The notes beneath the pieces were generated by a model, which searched no databases, was not told the DNA's origin, and saw only the letters and a list, made by a program, of their open reading frames with translations. From Desulfosporosinus nitroreducens (lineage in GTDB: Bacteria; Bacillota; Desulfitobacteriia; Desulfitobacteriales; Desulfitobacteriaceae), in contig NZ_JAMHFY010000004.1 in assembly GCF_023897015.1 (NCBI RefSeq), positions 240,372 through 304,371 on the forward strand: a DNA stretch of 64,000 bases, written 5' to 3'. Made by a program: the position numbers and the translations under genes. Shown here in pieces: positions 45,779 to 55,098 of this stretch (its first letter is position 1; the number at the start of each line of letters is the position of its first letter).

Positions 45779-46014
45779 TAATTGTCTCTGCTCCTTTGGT
45801 TCCAAGTACATTAAATATTAGAACTTATGTCTATTTTAGAGGATTAAGGTTGAAATGTTAAGTACGTTTAGCAACTGCATATAGCTGCATATTTACAAGC
45901 ACCTTATATGCAAAGTTGACCCAGCACCTAACATTAAGCAATACTAATGGAATTATCTAAACAGATTGCGGCCTATTTAACTGGCAAACCCGCTTTCATC
46001 CAACGTCTAAAGCC

Positions 46015-47280
46015 CTAGTTTGCACCACGAGAGCGTGTCTCTCGATCCCTCTTTAACACAGCAAGCGTCCTGTTCATCTCATTGTGCACGATCATATACC
46101 CTTCATCTACTCCCATACCGGGTTTTGCAAGCATCTGATCCGGACGGGCAGCCAGTGATACATGCACCGCAGTCCTTCCGCCAGAATCCGTTTCATTGCA
46201 GGATCCACCTACATAAGCGCCAACTCCGTATTTTTTGGCATAGATAACCGCTTCAATCGTGTTTTGAATTCCCCCTAGATCCGGAGTTTTAATTTGAACC
46301 ATATCCGCAGCTTGGGCATCCACAAACTTGACAATATCTTCGTAAGTATTGCACCATTCATCAGCCACGATTTCCACTTTAACTCCCCGAGCCTTCAACG
46401 CTACTCGCAAGGCCTTCAGTTGTTCAATCTGACCTTCCAGGCTTCCGGCATCCATAGGTCCTTCAATCCGTAAGTGCAAGGGATCAGCAGCTTTTTCTAA
46501 CTGTATAAAGTAGTCCACCATCCGCTCCACATTATCCTCAAAAGCAAGACCTATCGTACCATAAACATCGATGTGTAAGACCGGGCGATAATCATCACCG
46601 CCGAGCGTCATAATCCGGTTTCGAAGCCAAATCACATAATCTAGGAGCAGTTCTCCATCTTTACCAAGCTTTGTCTCTACATTATTGATCAACGCATGTG
46701 GTAAAACTCCGGCGCGTTTTATAATCGCCTTATCCGCATTTTCATAGCGATCATCCCCAGTTTGAGTGAAAATAGGGACAGGTTCAAGAACCATCGGAAG
46801 TTCATATTCTTCAAGAATCACTTCGGTGATTGTTTTCCTCTGAGCTTTAGCCACCCCATCCAGAATAGCCTGACTCACGCCATACCGAATCGCAGTATGA
46901 TAACGTTCCCCATTCTCGCGTTGAGAGTTTTCAACAAGATCCACTAATTTGCGGAAAGAATCTAACTCCTGACCTACGAGCTTAGGTGCAATCTCTCCCA
47001 GAATAATAGGAATAAAATCCTCAGCTAAAAATAGCGGATCCCGTCCCCCGGCCCCCGAATACTGTACAGCCGCACAATCCCCTGAAGCAACTTGCCCATC
47101 TTCCAAAATAAGCATCACTGAAATAGACTCACCCCGTTGACGAACCGCCTTAAAACCAGGCGTTTTCGGCTCCCCCAAATAAGTAAAACCATCATGTTCC
47201 ACTCCAGATTTAATAGCCAGTTGATCATCAAAATAAAAACCCGTAAGCCCCGGTGAAGCAATAACATCAATAATCTTCAT
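46015..47280 (-). CDS. mal: Methylaspartate ammonia-lyase
   Basis: 421 residues from the ATG at 47280 with AAGGAGG upstream. It removes ammonia from L-threo-3-methylaspartate to give mesaconate. Enolase-superfamily features include PGLTGFYFDDQLAI at the N-terminus, HIDVYGTIG with metal-binding Asp, and MVQIKTPDLGGIQNTIEA carrying the catalytic lysine. The end GVDEGYMIVHNEMNR is typical. Gene order glmS-glmL-glmE-mal is that of Clostridium tetanomorphum. Confidence 0.95.
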   Translation of the reverse strand: MKIIDVIASPGLTGFYFDDQLAIKSGVEHDGFTYLGEPKTPGFKAVRQRGESISVMLILEDGQVASGDCAAVQYSGAGGRDPLFLAEDFIPIILGEIAPKLVGQELDSFRKLVDLVENSQRENGERYHTAIRYGVSQAILDGVAKAQRKTITEVILEEYELPMVLEPVPIFTQTGDDRYENADKAIIKRAGVLPHALINNVETKLGKDGELLLDYVIWLRNRIMTLGGDDYRPVLHIDVYGTIGLAFEDNVERMVDYFIQLEKAADPLHLRIEGPMDAGSLEGQIEQLKALRVALKARGVKVEIVADEWCNTYEDIVKFVDAQAADMVQIKTPDLGGIQNTIEAVIYAKKYGVGAYVGGSCNETDSGGRTAVHVSLAARPDQMLAKPGMGVDEGYMIVHNEMNRTLAVLKRDRETRSRGAN

Positions 47281-47307
47281 TAATAGCATCCTCCTTAGAT
47301 AATGATC

Positions 47308-47792
47308 TATGTCATCCCCAACCCAAGTCTAATTCCCCCAAGGGGCTTAGCATGCTAACCAGGCTAACCTCCAGGAATACCCAAACGTCCAACGCCACCC
47401 AGGATAGACGTTGCTTGAGACATAGAGAACGACTTAAGCAAGCTGCCCGCCAAACTTCACGAAGCGCAGGCAAAGAACGGCCTCATGCAACATCATTTCA
47501 ACCCAGTCTAATTCCCCCAAGGGGCTTAGCTAACTACCCCGGCTTTCGGGAATACCCAAATCGTCCACGCAGGATAGACGTTGCTTGAGACCAAGAGAAC
47601 GACTTAAGCGAGCAGCCCGCCAAACTTCACGAAAGCGCAGGCGGAGGACGGGGCGGAACACAGGACGTGTTCCGCCGGCCATGCGACAGGGACGTCGCTT
47701 TGGCCGGGTACCCCGTCCGGAGCCGAAGCTAGCGTGTTAGTTTGGCCTGCGAGCGCCGGTCGTGAACGGGTCTCAAGCAACGTCATCCCCAG
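47308..47792. repeat. Second composite repeat: duplicated arm, twin GGA-loop hairpins, inverted arm
   Basis: Two direct copies begin near 47308 and 47488 (offset 180; both with GTCTAATTCCCCCAAGGGGC and GGATAGACGTTGCTTGAGAC). Then come hairpin 1 (47652-47676, GGCGGAACAC/GTGTTCCGCC, loop AGGAC) and hairpin 2 (47677-47705, GGCCA-GCGAC/GTCGC-TGGCC, loop AGGGAC), closed outside by GGACGGGG/CCCCGTCC. Bases 47729-47792 are the inverted arm (CAAGCAACGTCATCC). The plan is the same as at 27117-28136. Confidence 0.8.
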
Positions 47793-47814
47793 AAACCCAT
47801 AGACCCGAAAAAAG

Positions 47815-49269
47815 CTAACCCCTTGGCCGCCCAACGAGCATCCCTTTACCAATCGCATAAATATCATCAATCACCATCTGGAAGGAGGGATCCCTGTCCT
47901 CATCCCGACCACGCTGAGCAATGCGTTCACGATGAAACTCCTTAATCGTCTCATCAAACGGAATATTGCCAAAGTCCAATAAACGTATAGCACCTGTGGT
48001 GTCGCGAGCCGGGAGAATCTTTCCGGCATTATATCGACTCGGTGCAAAGGGAACATCAATTACTCCGGCTTGAAACGCCCGAACTGTGCCGACCGCAGCA
48101 TCTCCTTCTCCCAGTTCGAGGACTCGATCAAGGATCGCCCTTGTTTCAGCTAAGATCATATCTTCTTCCAGGGCAAGCTCTGGAGTCATAGGCAACGACT
48201 GATCTTTTAACATGGTTAATATTTGTTTTGTGGTTCGGATACCTGCAGCATTTGCCTCTTTGGTAGGTATCCCCAGAGCTTCATGAGGAGTTTTTACGAT
48301 GACCTTTGAGGCTTTACCCAAAGCCGCAGTCACTGCCCCCCAGGAAATGACCCCAAAAGCTTTCGCTTCATCCTGTGGAAAACCACCCATCCATTGGTGA
48401 AAGACCGTGGTGATCATCACTTTCGGCAAGCCTAGTTTTACTAAATACTCTTCCGCAAGAACCGGTAAGGTATGCAGTGCCGCAACATCTTGGATGAGAT
48501 TACCGCATTGTCCATAACCGAGTGTCAAACTGCGAACCCCCTGAGCGACCGCGAGAATCCCTTCTATAACAGCAACAGCATGAGAAATAGCAGGTGGAAC
48601 GAGTGTCCCTGTCAACGGACCAAAGGGCTCACGGTTGATTTTTACCCCTTGCTCTTCGTACAGACCGATAAGGCGATCCACGTACTGCCAATATTTTATC
48701 GTGCTTTCAATAGAAACATCTTTAGAATAAGGAATGTTATAAGAAATTCCGCCGCCTTCATAATCTGTAAATCCACCGGCAATGGTAATTTCCGCCAGCA
48801 AGCGAGCATCCGGCGTCCCGTGACGAACTTGAACCGGCACTTGAACACTTTCCACAACCTGGCGGCAGGCCGCAACTCCATGGTTTACCGCCGGAAACCC
48901 GTTAAGCATAGAACGACCAATCATAGCACTTTCTTCTATACCCGCTTGAGCTTCCGTATAACGGTTTTGGCGAGTATAAGAATCAATCGTGGAAGGCAGA
49001 AAATCAGCCCCTCCTTCATCTTGAAGGAAACGTAACAATTCAATATGCTCATTGATGAGCGCTACACCCGCCCGCGGTTGAGCAAAGGTAATCCCTTTTT
49101 CTTTTCCTTCGGCGAGTTTCTCCGCAAATATTTTACTCTTAGGCAACGATTTCTGATACGCGACCGCTTCTTCAAAAAAGACATCCTTACCCGTCTGCCA
49201 TTGTCCCAATACTTCCTGCCGCTGGCGCTGAAACTCTTCGGCGTCCATTTGTCGGACTGTCAGATCCAT
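47815..49269 (-). CDS. glmE: Methylaspartate mutase (glutamate mutase) epsilon subunit
   Basis: 484 residues. The TIM-barrel subunit of coenzyme-B12-dependent glutamate mutase, which interconverts L-glutamate and 3-methylaspartate. Signatures: [60 protein letters not shown] (substrate arginine and glutamate loop), [15 protein letters not shown] and [17 protein letters not shown] precedes the ATG. Adjacent to glmL and glmS. Confidence 0.96.
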   Translation of the reverse strand: MDLTVRQMDAEEFQRQRQEVLGQWQTGKDVFFEEAVAYQKSLPKSKIFAEKLAEGKEKGITFAQPRAGVALINEHIELLRFLQDEGGADFLPSTIDSYTRQNRYTEAQAGIEESAMIGRSMLNGFPAVNHGVAACRQVVESVQVPVQVRHGTPDARLLAEITIAGGFTDYEGGGISYNIPYSKDVSIESTIKYWQYVDRLIGLYEEQGVKINREPFGPLTGTLVPPAISHAVAVIEGILAVAQGVRSLTLGYGQCGNLIQDVAALHTLPVLAEEYLVKLGLPKVMITTVFHQWMGGFPQDEAKAFGVISWGAVTAALGKASKVIVKTPHEALGIPTKEANAAGIRTTKQILTMLKDQSLPMTPELALEEDMILAETRAILDRVLELGEGDAAVGTVRAFQAGVIDVPFAPSRYNAGKILPARDTTGAIRLLDFGNIPFDETIKEFHRERIAQRGRDEDRDPSFQMVIDDIYAIGKGMLVGRPRG

Positions 49270-49281
49270 ATACTAAACCTC

Positions 49282-50661
49282 CTAAAGTTTTACGATGTAT
49301 TTTTTCATCATCCGAAGCGCAACCTGTGGCGACACTTCTCGCAGTAAGCCCATGGCTGCTAAAATGTACTCTTTATCCAAGTAGAAACTGGGATCTTGTG
49401 GTTTGAGAATCGTGGGTTCCTGCGGATTAAAGACCGCACCTCGTAAAATTTCCAAGGGATCCGAATGATGGAGAAGCACTCCCCCCGTTCCAATGACCAC
49501 TGCTAATGGCGTTAAGTCCTTGCCGTTCTGGACATAACTTGCTCCGAAAGGGGTATAGACCACTTCGATCGTTCCCACATGGCGATCCACTGCCAAACCT
49601 ACGGCAATTCGGCCCATAGCCACATCAAACTTCGCTTCTTCCGCCGTTTGAGGGATTCGCCAGGGATCTTCTTTATATAAACTCAGTTGGTCTAAAACTT
49701 GATCATTTGTCCAACCAAGATTGTCCATCAAAGGTTTTCCGGCAGTTTCCACTAAAGCTTCTGAACTGTAACGCATCCCAAGGTCCCCTTCGACCGTCCG
49801 TTTGACATAAGGTTCGGGCAAGCCTTTCAGCATAACACTGGGTTTGCTCGGATCACCTTTAGCAATGGAATGAACATCTGTCGTAGCACCGCCAACATCC
49901 ACAATGATCAGCTCTCCCATTCCCGGTTCGGAACCGTATCCCTGAGCTAAAAGTTCTGCCGCTGAAAGCACCGCTGACGGTGTTGGCATCATGATCCTCT
50001 CCAGGAATTCTTCCGCTTTGTCTAACCCTTTGGCCTGAATAATGTGGGTTAAATAAACCTCTCGAATTGCTAAACGAGCTGATTCTACTGACAAAACGCC
50101 CAGTTCCGGCATCACATTGTCTGCGATGACTACGGGGGTGTGTTGCTTCCTGAGGATATCTGCAGCTTGACCAGACACAACTTTGTTTCCCGCAATTACC
50201 ACAGGGAGGCTAACAGGGAGTGTACTGAGCATTTCCGCATTTTTGAGAATTACTTCCCTATTCCCGCCATCAGTTCCTCCGGCTAACAGAAGGATATCTG
50301 GTTTTGAAAGGATAATTCTATCTAAATCTTTCTGAGTTAACTCATAGCTAAAAACCTCCAGGACTCGAGCACCGGCACCCAACGCTGCACGCCTCGCCGC
50401 CTCTGCAGTAAGCTCTTTTACCAATCCACTGGCAATCATTTTTAAACCGCCGGCTGCGCTGCTACAGGCGAGCTTACGGACAAAATTCCATCCTCCCTCA
50501 GGCTCGGGAATTTGGGCTAAAGCTACCTTCATTCCGTCCATTATGTTTGTTTCAATTGTTGTGCCCGCTCGAGCCGTCCCGACGATATTCTCACTCTCTA
50601 AGTCTACGATTGTCACTTTTGTATACGTACTACCAAAATCAATGAGAAGGACTGCTTGCAA
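49282..50661 (-). CDS. glmL: GlmL/MutL, glutamate mutase reactivation/chaperone ATPase
   Basis: 459 residues of the ASKHA fold: LLIDFGSTYTKVTIVD, ILLLAGGTDGGN, VIAGNKVVSGQAADIL and IIVDVGGATTDVHSI. It is thought to reactivate the mutase by exchanging damaged B12 with ATP. Placed between glmS and glmE as in C. tetanomorphum (mutL). It is 12 bases from glmE. Confidence 0.94.
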   Translation of the reverse strand: MQAVLLIDFGSTYTKVTIVDLESENIVGTARAGTTIETNIMDGMKVALAQIPEPEGGWNFVRKLACSSAAGGLKMIASGLVKELTAEAARRAALGAGARVLEVFSYELTQKDLDRIILSKPDILLLAGGTDGGNREVILKNAEMLSTLPVSLPVVIAGNKVVSGQAADILRKQHTPVVIADNVMPELGVLSVESARLAIREVYLTHIIQAKGLDKAEEFLERIMMPTPSAVLSAAELLAQGYGSEPGMGELIIVDVGGATTDVHSIAKGDPSKPSVMLKGLPEPYVKRTVEGDLGMRYSSEALVETAGKPLMDNLGWTNDQVLDQLSLYKEDPWRIPQTAEEAKFDVAMGRIAVGLAVDRHVGTIEVVYTPFGASYVQNGKDLTPLAVVIGTGGVLLHHSDPLEILRGAVFNPQEPTILKPQDPSFYLDKEYILAAMGLLREVSPQVALRMMKKYIVKL

Positions 50662-50676
50662 GGTCCATTCCCCCTT

Positions 50677-51096
50677 TTAATCTATCGTCATACCTAAGTC
50701 CTTACGCAGATCTTCAATCGGAGTATCCGGAAGAGTTCCAGGGGGATAAACTCGGTCAAAGCCCATGGCTAAGAACCGCTCTTTAACGGATTCAAAATCC
50801 TGTTTACCTACTACTAAATTCCCGCCTACATACATGATGATCTTGCCAATTCCTGTTTCCTGACATTTTTCACGCAACCCCCGACAATCCATCTCTCCAT
50901 GGCCATACAAGGACGAAACCAATAAAGCGTCCGCATCCGTTTCAATGGCTGAATGAATGAATTCTTCTTGTGTTGCCAAGACCCCAATGTTGATCACTTT
51001 GAAACCAGCTTGGGTAAAGGCAAAGTCTAAGATTCGATTGCCCACAGCATGCACATCTGATCCAATGACCCCTAATACCACAGTTTTTTGCTCCAT
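50677..51096 (-). CDS. glmS: Methylaspartate mutase sigma subunit (B12-binding)
   Basis: 139 residues. [16 protein letters not shown] contains the D-x-H-x-x-G cobalamin-binding motif, whose histidine replaces the lower ligand. [16 protein letters not shown] and [10 protein letters not shown] follow. Length is normal. The upstream gap to murI is 89 bases, too short for a cobalamin riboswitch. CCTCCT-type site precedes the ATG. Confidence 0.96.
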   Translation of the reverse strand: MEQKTVVLGVIGSDVHAVGNRILDFAFTQAGFKVINIGVLATQEEFIHSAIETDADALLVSSLYGHGEMDCRGLREKCQETGIGKIIMYVGGNLVVGKQDFESVKERFLAMGFDRVYPPGTLPDTPIEDLRKDLGMTID

Positions 51097-51185
51097 CGAT
51101 CAATTCCTCCTGGTCATTTCTTAACCTTCGTCAAGTTGTTTAATCTTGTTTAAATCCTAAGAAAGATCGTATGAAATCCCAAAAC

Positions 51186-52082
51186 TTACTCACCTAATAT
51201 GACTTGCTCTACCTGGCCAATCGGTTCTTGGAGAAGAGTATTTCCTACTTGTTTAAAAAGCTCTGGATCTCCACTGACATAGTAGCGAGCTCGCCATGGT
51301 TTTTTCCCAAAAGCAGGCTGTGATTCAACCAGTTCGGATTGTTCCCACTCATCCAAATGCTGAAGCAATATTTTAAGTTCTTTTACAACCGCCCGAGCCG
51401 GATCTACGATAAGTACATCTTTTCCTAAGATCTCTTTCAGGACCGGTTCAAGAAATGGATAATGAGTGCATCCTAAAATCAAGGTATCTATACCGGCTGC
51501 ATGCAAGGGAGTAAGATAAGTTTTGGCAATTCCTCTTGCCTCTGAAGAATTGGACAGACCAGCTTCAATTAGAGGTACAAAAAGAGGACAGCCCTGTGCT
51601 TTAGTCAAGGTAATAGGCTGTTCTCCCTGTTGCCAGGATTCTCGAAGCGTTGGGTCTTCAGGTAAGCAGCCTTTCGCCAAGGCCCGACTCACAGCCGTCG
51701 AATACGCTTTACTGCGCACGGTGGTTTCTGTGGCAATTAGTCCAATCCTTCCCGCGATGGTTTTTTCAACGGCCAACCGGGCTCCCGGTTCAACCATGCC
51801 AATCATCGGGACATCAAACCGCTCTCTTAAAATAGGCAACGCTGTAGCCGAACTTGTATTACAGGCTACGACAATCACCTCAGCCCCTTGCCCAATCAGA
51901 AAGGTAGCAATTTCTTCCCCAAAACGAATGAGCTCCTCACGAGAACGATTTCCGTACGGTACCCTGGCCGTATCTCCAAAATAAACGATTCTAACATCGA
52001 GCAGTTGCTCCAAAATCTCCCTCATCACGGTCAGTCCACCCACTCCGGAGTCAAACATGCCAATTACGCGTTGTTTCTTCAA
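51186..52082 (-). CDS. murI: Glutamate racemase
   Basis: 298 residues. IGMFDSGVGGLTVMRE (first catalytic region), VVACNTSSATALP with catalytic Cys, and LGCTHYPFLEPVL with the second catalytic Cys are all present. It converts L-glutamate to D-glutamate for peptidoglycan. The ATG overlaps the gntR stop by 4 bases, and glmS begins 89 bases downstream. In this setting it may also work in reverse, supplying L-glutamate to the mutase from D-glutamate. Confidence 0.95.
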   Translation of the reverse strand: MKKQRVIGMFDSGVGGLTVMREILEQLLDVRIVYFGDTARVPYGNRSREELIRFGEEIATFLIGQGAEVIVVACNTSSATALPILRERFDVPMIGMVEPGARLAVEKTIAGRIGLIATETTVRSKAYSTAVSRALAKGCLPEDPTLRESWQQGEQPITLTKAQGCPLFVPLIEAGLSNSSEARGIAKTYLTPLHAAGIDTLILGCTHYPFLEPVLKEILGKDVLIVDPARAVVKELKILLQHLDEWEQSELVESQPAFGKKPWRARYYVSGDPELFKQVGNTLLQEPIGQVEQVILGE

Positions 52083-53032
52083 AACTTCTCCCCCTTCAGG
52101 TCCAACAAAGCCCCTCTAAGTAAATTAAGACTCCCTGCATCTGGTTCAAAACGAAACTCAATACACTCCATATTCTCTGGAAGAACTTTTTCAACTCGAA
52201 AACGAAGCCTTGGAGCTAAGATTACAGCCCCGCATTCCGGTAAAATTTCACGCAGACTTGCTTCATTCGGTTGAATAAGAGTTTTAAAAGCCGGGTACAA
52301 TCCCGCTTGTCTGAGAGCGATTTTTATTTTTTCAGCATACTGGTTACTTTCACAAACCAGAGCCAATTCACGGCCCATGGTTAGTTTTGCAATGCGCACG
52401 ATTGTGTCAAGTTTTGGTTGGAGAGAAATCCCCAGAATAGGGATGTGAAGTTTGCCTAAAAGAATCTTCACTTCAGCCAGATGGGCTACCCCTGTGACAG
52501 CCATATCCATTCCTGCTAAGCATTCCTGTGCTCGGGGGGATTCCTGAAGCTCAGAAAGAAGTAATGGCACAAGACTCACACCTGGACCAAGGTTCCAATT
52601 GACATCTGTCAGTTGCTCGGGGTTACTTACCAAAAATGCCACTTTCATGCGCGAAAGCAGATCTTTCTTCTCCATCCCCCGAACATGCACGAAGGACACA
52701 AAATCATCAATAGAGAATCCGAGTCCTACCGCTTCCTCCATAGCTAAATCAACGATACGTAATACCTTCTCTTTGCGACTTTCCTGCTGCATGATCAAGG
52801 CTGTATCCTCAACAAAGGTCCCTTTACCCCGTGTCGAGCATAGAATCCCTTCACTCTCCAATTCCTTATATGCTTGGCTCACGGTATTTCGGCTGACAGC
52901 TATGCTTTTAGCTAACTCCCGTTCCGGTGGGAGTTTTGTCCCTGCTGGCCAAATCCCTTGGGTAATTCGCCGCCGAATCTGCTCTTTAAGCTGGATGTAA
53001 TAGGGCACACCGCTTTTTCGATCTAGCTCCAT
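52079..53032 (-). CDS. GntR-family regulator with a large C-terminal sensory domain
   Basis: 317 residues. The N-terminal winged helix (YYIQLKEQIRRRI, LPPERELAKSIAVSRNTVSQ, GILCSTRGKGTFV) belongs to the YtrA/GntR type. The 230-residue C-terminal part (AVTGVAHLAEVKILLGKLHI, ALVCESNQYAEKI, AVILAPRLR) looks like a periplasmic-binding-like alpha/beta domain, not UTRA or FCD. The ATG at 53032 has AAAGGTG upstream. It leads the murI-glmS-glmL-glmE-mal run and is its probable regulator, perhaps responding to glutamate or a product. Confidence 0.85.
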   Translation of the reverse strand: MELDRKSGVPYYIQLKEQIRRRITQGIWPAGTKLPPERELAKSIAVSRNTVSQAYKELESEGILCSTRGKGTFVEDTALIMQQESRKEKVLRIVDLAMEEAVGLGFSIDDFVSFVHVRGMEKKDLLSRMKVAFLVSNPEQLTDVNWNLGPGVSLVPLLLSELQESPRAQECLAGMDMAVTGVAHLAEVKILLGKLHIPILGISLQPKLDTIVRIAKLTMGRELALVCESNQYAEKIKIALRQAGLYPAFKTLIQPNEASLREILPECGAVILAPRLRFRVEKVLPENMECIEFRFEPDAGSLNLLRGALLDLKGEKF

Positions 53033-53117
53033 CAAAAATCACCTTTCTAACCTTTAACAAGCCACAAGCCTACTCGATCTATCTATCTTATGTTAGGTTT
53101 AATCCTTTTTGGCCTGG

Positions 53118-53130
53118 TTGACTAGTCCAA
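53118..53130. promoter_or_regulatory. Candidate GntR operator
   Basis: TTGACTAGTCCAA, a near-perfect palindrome around ACTAGT, lies 86 bases before the gntR start. It is the only such palindrome I noticed in the leader. Autoregulation is inferred. Confidence 0.35.
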
Positions 53131-53257
53131 TTTTAATTTATTTCTCCATTCCCTTAGCTATTCCCTTCTTTATATTGTCTAATAAAAATTTATTTTTTTA
53201 ATTAGTATGTATCAGGTTAGGTAATTGATCAAAGGGCCTGCCTCCCCTCACTGAAGG

Positions 53258-53425
53258 ATGGGTCCAAGGTCCATTATTCTAGGTCATGAAGGATCTAGTG
53301 GGTTATGTAATTTTGTGGATAACGCGCTAGTCCATGCCGGTAGTGCTATCATGATAAAGTACGGAACGAATGGGTCCCTGGCAGATATTAATGGAGTTTT
53401 GATGTTAAGAGTAATTCAGACTTAA
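53258..53425 (+). pseudogene. Short ORF with HPr-like pattern, probably degenerate
   Basis: 55 codons with GAAGGA-like sequence overlapping the start. SSGLCNFVDNALVHAGSAIM and LADINGVLMLRV follow the spacing of HPr-family proteins (SGLHARPA...SI--L--L), but the phosphorylatable histidine is missing and the N- and C-terminal strands are short. It may be a gene remnant next to the IS fragment. Confidence 0.25.
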
Positions 53426-53437
53426 ATCAACATTTTT

Positions 53438-53692
53438 TTGCTAAATAGGAGAATTAACATAAATCAGAAACTGAACGCATTGAAAGAACAGGCACGACAG
53501 AATTTGTGTTCTGAAGAAGGCCTGAAAATGCGAAGTTTACGTCCTGTCGAGGTCGAAAGTGTCTTTGGTGATATCAAAGGCAACTTTGGCATGCGCCGAT
53601 TCCTCTTAAAAGGGTTAGAGAAGGTTAAAATTGAATGGGGTCTCCACTGTATTGCTCATAACATGAGAAAGATGGCAGTGGTGATGGGATAA
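53438..53692 (+). pseudogene. C-terminal fragment of an IS1182-type transposase
   Basis: The frame (from 53438) has SLRPVEVESVFGDIKGNFGM, RRFLLKGLEKVKIEWGLHC and IAHNMRKMA, the end of the DDE catalytic domain and helical tail of IS1182-family transposases. The N-terminal two thirds are missing and no terminal inverted repeats were found. An inactive remnant. Confidence 0.75.
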
Positions 53693-53846
53693 AAAGTGGT
53701 ATCTACCTTTAATACAAACTAAAAGATAACATAGACACAAAACTTAGTTCGATACGGCCCCTTTTCTCTATCTACGAACCTCATAAATCTCTAAATGTTA
53801 TGACAATGGCACCAGCATTCGGACGCATCTGTTAAATTTGATTGAC

Positions 53847-54728
53847 TCAGATAACCCTCGCATAGGCAATTCTCTCAATTTCCGAAACATCTAAGCTCCT
53901 GCCTATAGGCTCCAAATACTTTTCTTGATAATAAGAAGCCCCGACATCTTCAACTAACGTTAGATTAAAGGGTCTTAAAGAAACCTCTAACTGGGACGGT
54001 TCAAGTCCGAAACCCCAGGTTTCATAATGTTCTTTAAATCGATTTTTAGATTTATTAATGTAGTTAACGAAATCATCAGCACCTTCAATATCTGATTCTT
54101 TTTCAATTACACTTTTTAAAATATACGTAAATACAATCTCACTTCCTGGTGCTGTTTCGGAAATAGATGTAAGCGTATTGGTAACAGCATCCTGAGAAAT
54201 ATATTGAGTAACACCTTCCCAAATAAAGAAGGCAGGTTTTGCAAAGTTAAACCCCTTTGAAGTTAATACTTCACTGAGTTTCTGAATATTGAAATCGATA
54301 GGAATAAAACTAACACCCTTTGGTATTGAGCCAAACGTTTGTTGTAATTTTTCCTTTTTAGAATCTTGCGTGGAAGGCAAATCTACTTCAAACACTCTTA
54401 TTGCTTCTATACCCAATATTCTATACGGGCGGGTGTCTAAACCCGCACCTAATATAACAACCTGTTGAATTCCTTTCACTATTGCTGCTTGAAGGGCATC
54501 ATCAATATATCTTGTTCGGCAAACGAATAATCCATAAATTCCTCTAGTTCTGCTATCACACTTTCCTATCACCCAATTTCTTATACTTCTGAATTGCATC
54601 AATAGTCGCACTGGTTTATTAAAAAACTCTTTGATTATGGGGTCACTAAACAGTCGATTTGGTTGATACTGTTCAATTAGTCTGCACGATGCCGCTACAA
54701 GAGCGGTTCCACTTTTCTTATTTCCCAT
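53847..54728 (-). CDS. SAM-dependent methyltransferase of the Ppm1/Tcmp (leucine carboxyl methyltransferase-like) family
   Basis: 293 residues. QQVVILGAGLDTRPYRI is the SAM-binding motif of this family and FEVDLPSTQDSKKEKL its acidic loop; YISQDAVTNTL and SEIVFTYI follow. These enzymes methylate carboxyl or hydroxyl groups of unknown small molecules. No other biosynthetic genes are nearby. GGGAG lies about 14 bases from the ATG at 54728. Fifteen-base direct repeats (TGACAAT-GCACCAG) lie on both sides at 53801 and 54800. Confidence 0.82.
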   Translation of the reverse strand: MGNKKSGTALVAASCRLIEQYQPNRLFSDPIIKEFFNKPVRLLMQFRSIRNWVIGKCDSRTRGIYGLFVCRTRYIDDALQAAIVKGIQQVVILGAGLDTRPYRILGIEAIRVFEVDLPSTQDSKKEKLQQTFGSIPKGVSFIPIDFNIQKLSEVLTSKGFNFAKPAFFIWEGVTQYISQDAVTNTLTSISETAPGSEIVFTYILKSVIEKESDIEGADDFVNYINKSKNRFKEHYETWGFGLEPSQLEVSLRPFNLTLVEDVGASYYQEKYLEPIGRSLDVSEIERIAYARVI

Positions 54729-54799
54729 AGTTGAAGTGCACTCCCTATCTATTTACTTATTTCTAGCCACAATTCAAAGCCCATACGATGATTTATCTA

Positions 54800-54845
54800 A
54801 TGACAATAGCACCAGTAGTCCAAAAGAACGCTGGTGCTATTGTCA
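54800..54845. repeat. Perfect 15-bp stem hairpin
   Basis: TGACAATAGCACCAG (54800-54814) and its complement (54831-54845) with a 16-base loop. A one-mismatch copy of one arm lies at 53801-53815. No long T run. It may be a miniature element end or an attenuator before the methyltransferase gene. Confidence 0.5.
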
Positions 54846-55098
54846 TAACAACACTGCTCTTGTTCGCCCAAGGTAGCAAAAACAATTTGACTGCAAGAAC
54901 CCCCCTTAAACTGTGAAAATGATTTCAGATGAGTATCATTTATTTGGATAGCTCCACCATAATTTCCTTTAACATCTAAATAATTCGCTACAATGGACAA
55001 TTTACCTTTATTTCACTCCTTGGGTCCGATAATTCACTATGTAAACAGTACTGGATGACCGATTTATCTTACACCTTGTAGTCCTTTATTCAAAAGGA

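Noticed and set aside
48472..49035. 187-codon ORF opposite glmE
   Set aside because: It is fully antisense to a well-conserved gene and has no domain; it reflects codon composition of glmE.
50677..51185. Cobalamin riboswitch before glmS
   Set aside because: Only 89 bases separate murI from glmS, and no B12-box-like sequence is seen.
54797..55000. 67-codon minus-strand ORF
   Set aside because: Its end is formed by the 54800-54845 hairpin and no family is recognised. It has a possible ribosome binding site, so a remnant gene is possible, but support is too weak.
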